A stretch of 64,000 bases of DNA from Pikeienuella litoralis (GCF_037646705.1 NZ_JBBHER010000002.1:620001-684000); one strand, 5' to 3'; shown: positions 15,737 to 24,470, counted from the stretch's first letter. Numbers and translations are program-made. The notes: a model not told the origin generated them from the letters alone.

Positions 15737-16746
15737 CAGACCGCCTTTCGCAGCCGCTCGGTGATCTCCGCGATGATCGACACGGCGATCTCCGCCGGCG
15801 ATTTCGCGCCGATATCGAGCCCGACGGGCGAGCTGATCCGGCCGATCTCCGCCGCGCTGAATCCGGCCTCCTGAAGGCGCTTCACCCGTTTCGTATGGGT
15901 GCGGCGGGAGCCGAGGCAGCCGAGATAGAAAACCGGGGAGCGAAGCGCGGCGGCGATGGCGACGTCGTCGATCTTGGGGTCGTGGGTCAACGTCACCACG
16001 GCGGTCCGCGCATCGAGGCCGAACGCGGCCAGCGCCGCGTCCGGCCATTCGTTGCTGATCGTCTCGCCGGGGAAGCGCGCGGCGGAGCCGAAGGCCTCGC
16101 GCGGGTCGATCAGCGCCGCGTCATAGCCGGTGAGCCGCGCCATCCGCATCAGCGGCTGCGCGATGTGGACCGCGCCGACCACCATCATCTTCAGGGGCGG
16201 GTTGTGCGCGCCGAGAAACCAGCCGGAATCCGCGGTGAAGCTGGAGCGATCCGTCCGCAGGACGCGCGCGGCGTCCTTCTGCAGCGGGTCGCCCGCGCCG
16301 GGCGTGATCAGCCGGCGCTCCCATGTCTCCGGGTTGACGGCGTAGACCGCCGCCTGACGCGCCGCCCGCGCCGCGGCGAGCGCGCGGATCAGCGCCTCGT
16401 CCGGCCCCTGGCCGACGCCGATCGGCTCCACCATCACCTTGATTTCGCCGCCGCAGGCGAGGCCGACCGCGAAGGCCTCGTCATCGGAGACGCCGAACTC
16501 CAGCACCCGGCACGCGCCGGTCTCCAGCGCCTCCAGCGCCTCGGCCGCCACCGCGCCTTCGACGCAGCCGCCCGAGACCGAGCCCGCGAGATCGGATTCC
16601 GAGGAGATCGCGAGTTGCGCGCCCACCTGGCGCGGCGCGGAGCCCCAGGTCTGGATCACCGTGGCCAGAGCCGCGCGCTTTCCCGCGTCGATCCACTCCA
16701 GCGCGGTCTCCACCACGCGGTCATGCGCCGCCAGGTCGTTGCTCAT
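15736..16746 (-). CDS. XdhC/CoxI-family molybdenum hydroxylase maturation protein
   Basis: 336 residues from the ATG at 16746, chosen over the ATG nine bases upstream because AAGGG is correctly spaced only for it. The N-terminal XdhC_CoxI domain contains TWGSAPRQVGAQLAI and GSVSGGCVEGAVAAEAL. The C-terminal Rossmann domain begins MMVVGAVHIAQPL and includes DPREAFGSAARFP, TLTHDPKIDD and YLGCLGSRRTHTKR. This family handles molybdenum cofactor and its sulfuration before insertion into xanthine dehydrogenase or CO dehydrogenase-type enzymes. It is coupled to the MocA-like gene. Confidence 0.88.
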   Translation of the reverse strand: MSNDLAAHDRVVETALEWIDAGKRAALATVIQTWGSAPRQVGAQLAISSESDLAGSVSGGCVEGAVAAEALEALETGACRVLEFGVSDDEAFAVGLACGGEIKVMVEPIGVGQGPDEALIRALAAARAARQAAVYAVNPETWERRLITPGAGDPLQKDAARVLRTDRSSFTADSGWFLGAHNPPLKMMVVGAVHIAQPLMRMARLTGYDAALIDPREAFGSAARFPGETISNEWPDAALAAFGLDARTAVVTLTHDPKIDDVAIAAALRSPVFYLGCLGSRRTHTKRVKRLQEAGFSAAEIGRISSPVGLDIGAKSPAEIAVSIIAEITERLRKAV

Positions 16747-16965
16747 TCGAATCATCCCTTGTCCCGGCTCCGCCGCGCGGGCGCGGCGCGAAGACTCGCC
16801 GCGCCGCCGCCGGCGATCCTCCCCCCATAGACAGGAAATGCGCGGCGCCCGTCAAATACGCGCGCCCGGATCGGGGGGCGGGCGCGCATGGCCGCGTTTA
16901 CTTCGCGGACCAAGTTGATTTAACTCTCCGCTGAAAGTGATTGCGCCGTTAGGGAGGGTCGGGCC

Positions 16966-17550
16966 ATGCGAGCGATCAGGCGGACGATTTCGACTGCGGC
17001 GCTTTTCGCCGCGCTGTGCCTTCCGGCCAGCGGGGAGACGCTTGGTCTCTCCCCGGCCGACCCGCAGCCGGACGCGGCGGCGCTGACGCAGGGCCTGGCG
17101 GTGAGCTACGCCTACCCGCCCGAGGTCGGCTCGCTCCAGCAGGCGAAGGACTGGCTCGACGACGCGCGCCCGGGCCCGCCTCTCAGCGGCCTGCGTTACA
17201 TCGACACCGCCAAGGGCGAAGTCGCGCTCACGTCGCGCCAGGAGACGCGGGTCGTCGCCGAGATCTCGGGCTATGTGCGATTCGAGCGGGCGGGCGCGCA
17301 CAAGATCGAATTCTACTCGAATGACGGGCTTCTGGTGGAGATCGGCGGGCGGGAGGTCTCGCGGTATGACGGGCGCCACCCGTGCGAGAGCGGCGGCTAT
17401 CAGGACGTCACGGTCCCGGAGCCGGGATGGTACGAGATCAAGGCGCTTTATTTTCAGCGGCTCGGCACCTCCTGCCTGCTGATGAAATGGGATGCGGATT
17501 CGGGAAAGCCCGGCTGGGCGGCGGATGAGGCGTTCGCCTACCTGAAATAG
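16966..17550 (+). CDS. Secreted PA14-domain protein
   Basis: 194 residues. Signal peptide MRAIRRTISTAALFAALCLPASG with probable cut after ASG at 23. The mature protein is essentially one PA14 beta-barrel: GYVRFERAGAHKIEFYSNDG, LLVEIGGREV and WYEIKALYFQRLGTSCLLMKWD. PA14 domains often bind carbohydrate. A single Cys pair (in HPCESGG and TSCLLM) could form a disulfide. GGGAGGG precedes the ATG. It stands alone between a divergent xdhC-like gene and the glutamine-synthetase-like operon and is followed by two GC hairpins. No specific function can be assigned. Confidence 0.8.
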   Translation: MRAIRRTISTAALFAALCLPASGETLGLSPADPQPDAAALTQGLAVSYAYPPEVGSLQQAKDWLDDARPGPPLSGLRYIDTAKGEVALTSRQETRVVAEISGYVRFERAGAHKIEFYSNDGLLVEIGGREVSRYDGRHPCESGGYQDVTVPEPGWYEIKALYFQRLGTSCLLMKWDADSGKPGWAADEAFAYLK

Positions 17551-17570
17551 CCGGGCGCCCCCGCGCCCGG
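17551..17570 (+). terminator. GC hairpin directly after the PA14 gene
   Basis: Perfect 8-bp stem CCGGGCGC/GCGCCCGG with a CCCC loop starting at the base after the stop codon. No T-run, so an intrinsic terminator is not assured. Confidence 0.45.
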
Positions 17571-17660
17571 GCGCCGATGACGAAGCTGATGAGGACGACG
17601 ATGACGGCCGAGCGACCCGCGCGCCTGACCGAACGCCGGCCGGGCGCGGCCCGGATCTCC

Positions 17661-17689
17661 GGCGCCTTCCGGCGCCTCCATTCCTTTTT
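17661..17689 (+). terminator. Hairpin with T-run ahead of the GS-like operon
   Basis: GGCGCC-TTCC-GGCGCC (17661-17676) followed within nine bases by CTTTTTG. It could end the PA14 transcript or act as a leader element just 12 bases ahead of the next start codon. Confidence 0.4.
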
Positions 17690-17701
17690 GCGAGTTTGAC
17701 C

Positions 17702-19066
17702 ATGCCCGGGAATTTGAGTTTCGACGATCTGAAAGCCCGCGCCGCGGCCGGCGAGATCGACACCGTGGTCGTCGCCGCCCCCGACATGCAGGGCCGGCTG
17801 ATGGGCAAGCGTTTCGTCACGGACCATTTCATCGCCTCCGCGCATCGGGAGACGCATTGCTGCAATTATCTGCTGGCGACCGATCTGGAGATGGAGACGG
17901 TGCCGGGCTATGCGGCGGCGAGCTGGGCGCAGGGCTATGGCGATTACGCGCTGAAGCCGGACATGGCGACGCTGCGGCTGATCCCCTGGGCGCCGGGCTC
18001 GGCGCTGGTGCTGGCGGATTTTCTCGACCATGACGGCGAACTGGTCCGCCACGCCCCGCGCGCGGTCCTGAAGCGGCAGATCGAACGGCTGGCGGCCATG
18101 GGCTTCTCGATGGCCGCGGCGACGGAGCTGGAGTTCTTCGTCTTCCGCGAGAGCTTCGAGGCGCTGGGCGACGCCGGCTATCGCGGCATGACGCCGATCA
18201 GCCGCTACAACGAGGATTATAATCTTTTCCAGACCGCGAAGGAGGAGGGGCTGATGCGGGCGATCCGCAACGGGCTCGTCGGCGCGGGGGTTCCGGTCGA
18301 ATGCACGAAGGGCGAGGCCGACGCGGGGCAGGGCGAGGTGAACGTGCGCTACTCCGACGCGCTCGACGCCGCCGACAATCACGCGCTGGTCAAGCAGGCG
18401 GTGAAGGAGATCGCGCATGCGGACGGGCGCGCGGTGACCTTCATGGCGAAATGGCGTCAGGGCGCCGCGGGCTCCTCCAGCCATGTTCACCAGTCGCTGA
18501 TCGACGCGGCGGGCGCGCCGGCCTTTCACGATCCGGCCGACCCGATCGGCATGTCGGACCTGATGCGCCATTATCTCGCGGGGCTTCTGGCGCATGCGGG
18601 CGAGGTCACGTTTTTCCTCGCGCCTTACGTCAATTCCTACAAGCGCTTCGCCAAGGGGCTTTTCGCGCCGACCCGGGCGATCTGGTCGGTGGACAACCGG
18701 ACGGCGGGCTTTCGGCTGGTCGGGGAAAAAAGCCGTTCAATTCGCGTGGAATGCCGGATTGGCGGCTCGGACCTGAACCCTTATCTTGCGCTGGCGGGGC
18801 AGATCGCCGCCGGGATCTCCGGGATCGAGGGCGCGGCGGCGCCGCCGCCGGCCTTTGACGGCGACGCCTATGCGGCGGAAACTGAACCGGAGATTCCCGC
18901 GACGCTGCGCGATGCGGCGGCGGCGCTGGATGGGTCCGCCATGCTCAGGGCGGCGATGGGCGACGATGTGATCGACCATTATGTTCGCGCGGCGCGGTGG
19001 GAGCAGGAGGAATTCGATCGCGCGGTGACCGATCATGAGGTCGCCCGCGGCTTTGAGAGGGCTTGA
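17702..19066 (+). CDS. Glutamine synthetase-family gamma-glutamyl-amine ligase
   Basis: 454 residues. Glutamine-synthetase fold with MAAATELEFFVF (glutamate-site acidic motif, near 140), GAAGSSSHVHQSL (ATP-loop region), KRFAKGLFAPTRAIWSVDNRTAGFRL and the active-site strand IRVECRIGGSDLNPYLALAG. The sequence lacks the adenylylation-site Tyr loop of GlnA and groups by eye with GlnA3/PuuA-type ligases that join glutamate to an amine other than ammonia. It is the first of three same-strand genes (ligase, aldehyde dehydrogenase, iron alcohol dehydrogenase) spaced by 2 bases each, which suggests oxidation of the amine side chain while it is gamma-glutamyl-protected. The amine is unknown. Confidence 0.87.
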   Translation: MPGNLSFDDLKARAAAGEIDTVVVAAPDMQGRLMGKRFVTDHFIASAHRETHCCNYLLATDLEMETVPGYAAASWAQGYGDYALKPDMATLRLIPWAPGSALVLADFLDHDGELVRHAPRAVLKRQIERLAAMGFSMAAATELEFFVFRESFEALGDAGYRGMTPISRYNEDYNLFQTAKEEGLMRAIRNGLVGAGVPVECTKGEADAGQGEVNVRYSDALDAADNHALVKQAVKEIAHADGRAVTFMAKWRQGAAGSSSHVHQSLIDAAGAPAFHDPADPIGMSDLMRHYLAGLLAHAGEVTFFLAPYVNSYKRFAKGLFAPTRAIWSVDNRTAGFRLVGEKSRSIRVECRIGGSDLNPYLALAGQIAAGISGIEGAAAPPPAFDGDAYAAETEPEIPATLRDAAAALDGSAMLRAAMGDDVIDHYVRAARWEQEEFDRAVTDHEVARGFERA

Positions 19067-19068
19067 AC

Positions 19069-20448
19069 ATGGCTGACATGATCCGATGCATCTCGCCTGT
19101 CGACGGCTCGCTCTATGCGGAGCGGCCGGCCTCGACCGTGAAGGAGGCGGGCGCGCTGGTCGCCAGCGCGCGCGCGGCGCAGAAGGACTGGGCGGCGCGC
19201 CCGCTGGCGGAGCGGGCGAGCCTGGTGCGCGCCGGCGTCGAGGCGCTGGCGGCCACGGCCGAGGACGCGACGCCGGAGATCGCCTGGCAGATGGGCCGGC
19301 CGGTCCGCTATGGCGGGGAGTTCGGCGGCGTGCGCGAGCGCGCGGGCCATATGGCCGACATCGCCGAGGCGGCGCTGGCGCCGATGACGATCTCGGACGA
19401 TGAGCATGTCCGCCGGGTCATTCGGCGCGAGCCGCATGGCGTGACCCTGACCATCGCGCCCTGGAACTACCCCTACCTGACGGCGATCAACACCGTGGCG
19501 CCGGCGCTGATCGCGGGCAACGCCGTGTTGCTCAAGGCGGCGGCGCAGACCTTGCTGACCGGCGAGCGCATGGTCGCCGCCTTCCGCGAGGCGGGAATGC
19601 CGGAGGATGTGTTCCAGGCGGTGTTTCTCACGCATCAGGGAACGGCGGACCTGCTTGCGAAGCGCGCGTTCGACGCGGTCAGCTTCACCGGCTCGGTCGG
19701 CGGCGGCCGGGCGATCGAGAAGGCGGCGGCGGGGACCTTCGTTCCGCTCAACCTCGAATTGGGCGGGAAGGACCCGGCCTATGTGCTCGAAGACGCCGAT
19801 CTCGACGCGGCGGCGGAGACGCTGATCGACGGGGCGATGTTCAATTCCGGGCAATGCTGTTGCGGGATCGAGCGGATCTACGTGGCGGCGCCGCTTTTCG
19901 ACCGCTTCATCGAGAAGGCGGTCGGCATCGTGAACGGATATGTTCTCGGCAACCCGCTCGACCCCAAGACCACCCTCGGGCCGATGGCGAAGAAGCGCTT
20001 CGCCGAGCTGGTGCGCAGGCAGGTCGCGGCGGCGGTGGACGGCGGCGCCAGGAAGCTGATCGACCCGGCCCGCTTTCCGGAGGCGGGGGGCGCCTATCTG
20101 GCGCCGCAGATCCTCGTCGACGTCGATCATACGATGGAGCTGATGCGGGAGGAGAATTTCGGCCCCGTCGTCGGCATCATGAAGGTCGACTCGGACGACG
20201 AGGCGGTCAGGCTGATGAACGACAGCAATTACGGGCTGACCGCGTCGCTCTGGACCGGGGATGTCGAGCGGGCGGAGCGGCTCGGCGCCCGGATCGAAGC
20301 CGGAACGGTGTTCATGAACCGCTGCGATTATCTCGATCCCGCGCTCTGCTGGACCGGCTGCAAGGACAGCGGGCGCGGCGGGGCGCTTTCGGTGATCGGC
20401 TACCACAACCTGACGCGGCCGAAATCCTACCATCTGAAGAAAGTCTGA
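19069..20448 (+). CDS. Aldehyde dehydrogenase
   Basis: 459 residues, NAD(P)-dependent ALDH superfamily. PWNYPYLTAINTVAPALIAGNAVLLKAA is the cofactor-binding region, FTGSVGGGRAI follows, LELGGKDPAYV carries the general-base Glu near 235 and FNSGQCCCGIERIYV the catalytic cysteine near 267 (three consecutive cysteines). EENFGPVVGIMKV is the usual C-terminal signature. The length is slightly short for the family (about 480-500). The ATG at 19069 is two bases after the stop of the ligase gene and GAGAGG lies upstream. Its likely substrate is the aldehyde produced by the next gene. Confidence 0.92.
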   Translation: MADMIRCISPVDGSLYAERPASTVKEAGALVASARAAQKDWAARPLAERASLVRAGVEALAATAEDATPEIAWQMGRPVRYGGEFGGVRERAGHMADIAEAALAPMTISDDEHVRRVIRREPHGVTLTIAPWNYPYLTAINTVAPALIAGNAVLLKAAAQTLLTGERMVAAFREAGMPEDVFQAVFLTHQGTADLLAKRAFDAVSFTGSVGGGRAIEKAAAGTFVPLNLELGGKDPAYVLEDADLDAAAETLIDGAMFNSGQCCCGIERIYVAAPLFDRFIEKAVGIVNGYVLGNPLDPKTTLGPMAKKRFAELVRRQVAAAVDGGARKLIDPARFPEAGGAYLAPQILVDVDHTMELMREENFGPVVGIMKVDSDDEAVRLMNDSNYGLTASLWTGDVERAERLGARIEAGTVFMNRCDYLDPALCWTGCKDSGRGGALSVIGYHNLTRPKSYHLKKV

Positions 20449-20450
20449 GC

Positions 20451-21596
20451 ATGACGCCCTTCGCAAACTGGTCCTATCCCACCGCGATCCGGTTCGGCGC
20501 GGGGCGTATCGACGAATTGCCGGCGGCCTGCGCCGAGGCGGGGATGAAGCGCCCGCTCTTCGTCACCGATCGCGGGCTCGCGGGGCTGCCGATCGCCGAG
20601 GGCGCGCTCGCTCTTCTGGAGGGGGCGGGGCTCGGGCGCGCGGTTTTCCGGGATGTGGATCCGAACCCGACCGGCGCGAATCTGGCGGCGGGCGTCGCGG
20701 CCTATCGCGCCGGGGGGCATGACGGGGTGATCGCCTTCGGCGGCGGCTCGGCGCTCGATCTCGGCAAGGCGGCGGCGTTCATGGCCGGGCAGACGCGCCC
20801 GGTCTGGGATTTCGAGGATCGGGAGGATTGGTGGACCCGGGCGGACGCGGCCGCGATCGCGCCGATCATCGCGGTTCCGACCACCGCCGGCACCGGTTCC
20901 GAAGTGGGCCGCGCCTCGGTCATCACCGATGAGGCGACGGCGGAGAAGAAGATCATCTTCCATCCGAAATTCATGCCGACGGTGGTGATCGCGGACCCGG
21001 AGCTGACCGTGGGGATGCCGCGCGCGATCACCGTCGGCACCGGCATGGACGCGTTCGCGCATTGTCTGGAGGCGTATTGCTCGCCGCATTACCACCCGAT
21101 GAGCCAGGGAATCGCGCTGGAGGGGATGCGGCTGGTGAAGCAGAATCTGCCGGTCGTTCACGCCGATCCGGAAGATATCGAGGCGCGGGCGCAGATGATG
21201 GCGGCGGCGATGATGGGGGCGGTCGCGTTTCAGAAGGGGCTCGGGGCGATCCACGCGATCTCGCACCCGGTCGGGGCGATCCATCACACCCATCACGGCA
21301 TGACCAACGCGGTGGTGATGGGGCCGGTTCTGGCCTTCAACCGGCCGACCATCGACGCGCGGATCGCCGCCGCGGCGGCCTATCTCGGGATCGAGGGCGG
21401 GTTTGACGGCTTCGCCGGCTTCGTCGCCGATCTGAAGGCGGAGCTCGACGTGCCGGCGACGCTGACCGATCTCGGGGTGACGGACCCGGATCTCGACCGG
21501 CTGACGGAGGCGGCGTTGAAGGACCCGTCCTGCGGCGGCAATCCGGTGGCGTTGACGCGCGAGAATCTCCGGCCGCTGATCGAGGCCTGTTTCTGA
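20451..21596 (+). CDS. Iron-containing alcohol dehydrogenase
   Basis: 381 residues, group III ADH. NAD-binding GGGSALDLGKAAA near 95, PTTAGTGSEVGRASVIT near 140, and metal ligands in MDAFAHCLEAY and the His-rich AISHPVGAIHHTHHGM near 265-285. The ATG follows the ALDH stop by two bases. Members oxidise small alcohols or hydroxy acids with Fe or Zn. In this operon it is expected to turn an alcohol into the aldehyde taken by the ALDH; the alcohol could be a gamma-glutamyl-amino alcohol made by the first gene. Confidence 0.92.
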   Translation: MTPFANWSYPTAIRFGAGRIDELPAACAEAGMKRPLFVTDRGLAGLPIAEGALALLEGAGLGRAVFRDVDPNPTGANLAAGVAAYRAGGHDGVIAFGGGSALDLGKAAAFMAGQTRPVWDFEDREDWWTRADAAAIAPIIAVPTTAGTGSEVGRASVITDEATAEKKIIFHPKFMPTVVIADPELTVGMPRAITVGTGMDAFAHCLEAYCSPHYHPMSQGIALEGMRLVKQNLPVVHADPEDIEARAQMMAAAMMGAVAFQKGLGAIHAISHPVGAIHHTHHGMTNAVVMGPVLAFNRPTIDARIAAAAAYLGIEGGFDGFAGFVADLKAELDVPATLTDLGVTDPDLDRLTEAALKDPSCGGNPVALTRENLRPLIEACF

Positions 21597-21617
21597 ACCG
21601 GCCCGCCGGCGCCGCGC

Positions 21618-22295
21618 TCAGGCCCGCCGGTCCGGATCGGCCCCGTTGTCAGCCCCGTCCATTTCCGCGCGCGCGTCGGCGAAGACCGCCTCGAACATCG
21701 CGGTGGTCAGGCGCCGGGTGTTCGTGTTGTAGCGCGAGCAATGGTAGCTGTCGTAAAGCGTGAGGCCGGAGACCTCATGCCGGGCGCCATGCCTGAACGG
21801 GTGCGCCGCGACCCGCGCGCCGAGCGCGCGCAGCGTGCTCTGATGGCTGATGACGCCGAGCGCGACGATGATCCGGAGCCGGGGCAGGGCGTTGATGCGC
21901 GCGGTCAGAAAATCGCGGCATTGATTGACCTCCGCGGCCACGGGCTTGTTCTGCGGCGGGACGCAGCGCACCGCGTTGGTCACCATCGCCCCCGTCAGCT
22001 TCAGCCCGTCATCGGGGCGCGCGGCGAAGGCGCCGTTCGCCCAGCCGAATCTCGACAGCGTCGCATAGAGCAGATCGCCGGCGTAATCGCCGGTGAACGG
22101 GCGCCCGGTCCGGTTCGCGCCGGCGACGCCGGGCGCGAGGCCGACGACGAGAAGCGCCGCCTCCTCGTCGCCAAAGCTCGCGACCGCGCCGTTGAACCAG
22201 TCGGGGTGGGTCGCCGCGACCTCGTCGCGGTAGGACGCGAGGCGGGGGCAGAGCCGGCAGTCCCGCGGCGCCTCCGGGCGCCCTTCGGGGGTCAC
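21618..22295 (-). CDS. Family 5 uracil-DNA glycosylase (UDGb)
   Basis: 225 residues from a GTG at 22295. LLVVGLAPGVAGANRTGRPFTGD is the motif-1 signature of family 5, and the C-terminal LYDSYHCSRYNTNTRRLTTAMF is the second active-site loop. Cysteines in RDCRLCPRLAS (13, 16) and later NAVRCVPPQ and NQCRDFL fit the four Fe-S ligands of this family. It excises uracil and some other deaminated bases from DNA. Its GTG overlaps the stop of the NYN-domain gene by four bases, so the two proteins are co-translated. Confidence 0.9.
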   Translation of the reverse strand: MTPEGRPEAPRDCRLCPRLASYRDEVAATHPDWFNGAVASFGDEEAALLVVGLAPGVAGANRTGRPFTGDYAGDLLYATLSRFGWANGAFAARPDDGLKLTGAMVTNAVRCVPPQNKPVAAEVNQCRDFLTARINALPRLRIIVALGVISHQSTLRALGARVAAHPFRHGARHEVSGLTLYDSYHCSRYNTNTRRLTTAMFEAVFADARAEMDGADNGADPDRRA

Positions 22296-22885
22296 GCGTC
22301 CTCGGCGTCGGCGTCCGTGTCGATGTCGAGGTCGGGGAGCTCGTCCTCCCGCACGGGGCGGGGCGGGCGGCCGATCACGTCTCTCAACTCGTCCAGCTCG
22401 ATGAAATTGTCGGCCTGACGGCGCAGATCGTCGGCGATCATCGGCGGCTGCGAGCGAATCGTGGAGACGACAGAGACGCGCACGCCGCGCCGCTGCACCG
22501 CGGCGAGCAGGGAGCGGAAATCACCGTCGCCGGAGAAGAGCACCATGTGATCCATGTGGTCGGCCATCTCCAGCGCGTCGACCGCGAGCTCGATGTCCAT
22601 GTTGCCCTTGACCTTGCGCCGCCCCATCGAGTCGGTGAACTCCTTCGCCGGCTTGGTGACCATCGAGAAGCCGTTGTAATCCAGCCAGTCGACGAGCGGA
22701 CGGATCGGAGAATATTCCTGATCCTCCAGCAGGGCGGTGTAATAGAACGCGCGGACAAGCTTGCCGCGGCGCAGAAATTCGCTCCTGAGCAGCTTGTAGT
22801 CGATGTCGAACCCCAGCGCTCGCGCGGCGGCGTAAAGGTTGGAGCCGTCGATAAAAAGCGCCAGACGTTCGTCACGATAAAACAT
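22292..22885 (-). CDS. NYN-domain (LabA/DUF88) putative ribonuclease
   Basis: 197 residues from the ATG at 22885. PIN-like NYN fold with catalytic acidic residues in LALFIDGSNLYAAAR (Asp near 12), KGNMDIELAVDALEMA (Asp near 90) and VLFSGDGDFRSLLAAVQRRG (two Asp near 113-115). The acidic C-terminal tail (DELPDLDIDTDADAEDA) is a short disordered end. NYN proteins are metal-dependent RNA nucleases; the LabA group is widespread in alphaproteobacteria. It is divergent from folK with 101 bases between and coupled to the UDGb gene. Confidence 0.88.
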   Translation of the reverse strand: MFYRDERLALFIDGSNLYAAARALGFDIDYKLLRSEFLRRGKLVRAFYYTALLEDQEYSPIRPLVDWLDYNGFSMVTKPAKEFTDSMGRRKVKGNMDIELAVDALEMADHMDHMVLFSGDGDFRSLLAAVQRRGVRVSVVSTIRSQPPMIADDLRRQADNFIELDELRDVIGRPPRPVREDELPDLDIDTDADAEDA

Positions 22886-22986
22886 ACGCGTACCTCGAAA
22901 TGTTGCGCGGCGCCGACTATGGATGGACAAGACGTGTTCCGGCGACCACAAGCGCGGAGAAAATAAGACTATATCTTCGCAATGCA

Positions 22987-23586
22987 ATGGCTGGATCATC
23001 CATGGATGGAAATAGGGTTTCGCCTCCCGCGCAAGTGATCGTCGCGCTCGGCGCCAATCAGGATTCGGCCCTCGGCGCGCCCCGCGCGACCCTGACGGCG
23101 GCGCTCGAGCTGCTGGCGGTTGACGGCGTCCGGGTGTCGGCGCGGGCGCGCTGGCGGCGGACGCCGGCCTTTCCGGCCGGGTCGGGGCCGGATTTCGTGA
23201 ACGGCGCCGCGCTGCTGACGACGGATCTGCCGCCGGAGGCGGTGCTTGCGCGGCTTCACGATGTGGAGAGGCGCATGGGCCGGAAGCGGCGGACGCGCTG
23301 GGCGCCCCGGGTCTGCGACCTCGATCTCATCGCCTATGGCGCGCGCATCGCGCCCGACGAGCCGACGCTCCGGGCGTTGATGGCGCTGGGCGCGGGGGCG
23401 GGCGACGCGCCGGCGCCGACGGAGCTGATCCTGCCGCATCCAAGGATGCAGGAGCGAAGTTTCGTTCTGGCGCCGGTGGCGGATATCGCGCCGGACTGGC
23501 GCCATCCGTTGCTCGGCGCGACGGTGGCGGAGATGCTGGCCGCGTTGCCGGCGGCGGCGCGCGACGAGGTGGAGGCGATCGAATGA
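22987..23586 (+). CDS. folK: 2-amino-4-hydroxy-6-hydroxymethyldihydropteridine diphosphokinase
   Basis: 199 residues, full-length HPPK. VIVALGANQD at the N-terminus, FVNGAALL near 78 and ERRMGRKRRTRWAPRVCDLDLIAYG with the ATP/Mg-binding Arg and DLDL near 110-120, then ILPHPRMQERSFVLAPVADIAP. It transfers pyrophosphate to hydroxymethyl-dihydropterin in folate synthesis. The start MAGSSMDGNR at 22987 is preferred; a second in-frame ATG at 23002 is possible. Its stop overlaps the following methyltransferase start by four bases. Confidence 0.93.
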   Translation: MAGSSMDGNRVSPPAQVIVALGANQDSALGAPRATLTAALELLAVDGVRVSARARWRRTPAFPAGSGPDFVNGAALLTTDLPPEAVLARLHDVERRMGRKRRTRWAPRVCDLDLIAYGARIAPDEPTLRALMALGAGAGDAPAPTELILPHPRMQERSFVLAPVADIAPDWRHPLLGATVAEMLAALPAAARDEVEAIE

Positions 23587-24392
23587 CCGAGGCGGAGGAA
23601 GAGGCGCTGGCGGACGCGTATGAGCGGGCGCTGGAACTGGAGAAGGCGGGCGCGCCCGACGCGGCGGCGGCCTGGCGGGCGGTTCTGGCGATGAACGACG
23701 CGGATCCGGGCGGCGCCGCGCTTCGGCTCGCGGCGCTGGGCGCGGGGCCGGCGCCGGATCGGGCGCCGGCGGCCTATGTCGCGACGCTGTTCGATCAGCA
23801 TGCGGACGTGTTCGACGGGATTCTCGTCGATCAGCTGGAATACGGCGCGCCGCTGCTCGCGCGGGAGCGGGTGCAGGCGCTCGGGCTCGGCCCGTTCGGC
23901 GGGATGCTCGATCTCGGTTGCGGCACCGGGCTGGCGGCGGAGGCGTTCGAGGACATGACGGAGGCGCGCGCCGGGGTCGATCTCGCGCCGGGAATGATCG
24001 AGATCGCCGACGAGAAGGAGCTGTACTCCGCGCTTTTCGTCGGCGACGCGGTCACGTTCCTCGAACAGGCGGATGAGCGGTGGGATCTCATCGTCGCGAC
24101 CGACGTTCTGCCCTATCTGGGCGACGCCGCGCCCCTGTTCCGCGCGGTCGCGGCGCGGGCGGCGCCGGGCGCGTTGTTCATCTTCACCACCGAGACGGCG
24201 CCGGAGGCGGCGTTCGCCGGGCGCCCCTGGACGGTGACGCCGCATCAGCGGTTCGCGCACGCCCCCGCCGCGCTGGGCCTGATGCTGGAGGCGGCGGGGC
24301 TGAGCGCGCTGGAGGCGACGGAGATCATGGTGCGGCGCGAAAGCGGCGCCCCGATCATCGGCCACCTTTTTCTCGCCCGCGCGCCGGGGTGA
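23583..24392 (+). CDS. Class I SAM-dependent methyltransferase
   Basis: 269 residues. The N-terminal 60 residues, MTEAEEEALADAYERALELEKAG, look like a TPR-type helical pair (Ala-rich). From there AYVATLFDQHADVFDGIL opens a methyltransferase domain with SAM motif I MLDLGCGTGLAAEAF (near 110), motif post-I AGVDLAPGM and motif III WDLIVATDVLPYLGD. The architecture (TPR plus methyltransferase with FDxYAxxFD) resembles the putative TPR-repeat methyltransferases of alphaproteobacteria. Coupled to folK by ATGA. Substrate unknown. Confidence 0.85.
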   Translation: MTEAEEEALADAYERALELEKAGAPDAAAAWRAVLAMNDADPGGAALRLAALGAGPAPDRAPAAYVATLFDQHADVFDGILVDQLEYGAPLLARERVQALGLGPFGGMLDLGCGTGLAAEAFEDMTEARAGVDLAPGMIEIADEKELYSALFVGDAVTFLEQADERWDLIVATDVLPYLGDAAPLFRAVAARAAPGALFIFTTETAPEAAFAGRPWTVTPHQRFAHAPAALGLMLEAAGLSALEATEIMVRRESGAPIIGHLFLARAPG

Positions 24393-24470
24393 GAAGGCCG
24401 GGCGTTTGACAGCGGCGCGCGGACGCGGGAAAGGTGAGGCGCGTGACGCGCGAATGGAAAGGATTCCCCG

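Noticed and set aside
24404..24430. sigma-70 promoter TTGACA before scoA
   Set aside because: The -35 is perfect but at 17 bases the -10 reads GAAAGG, a poor match, so no promoter feature was called.
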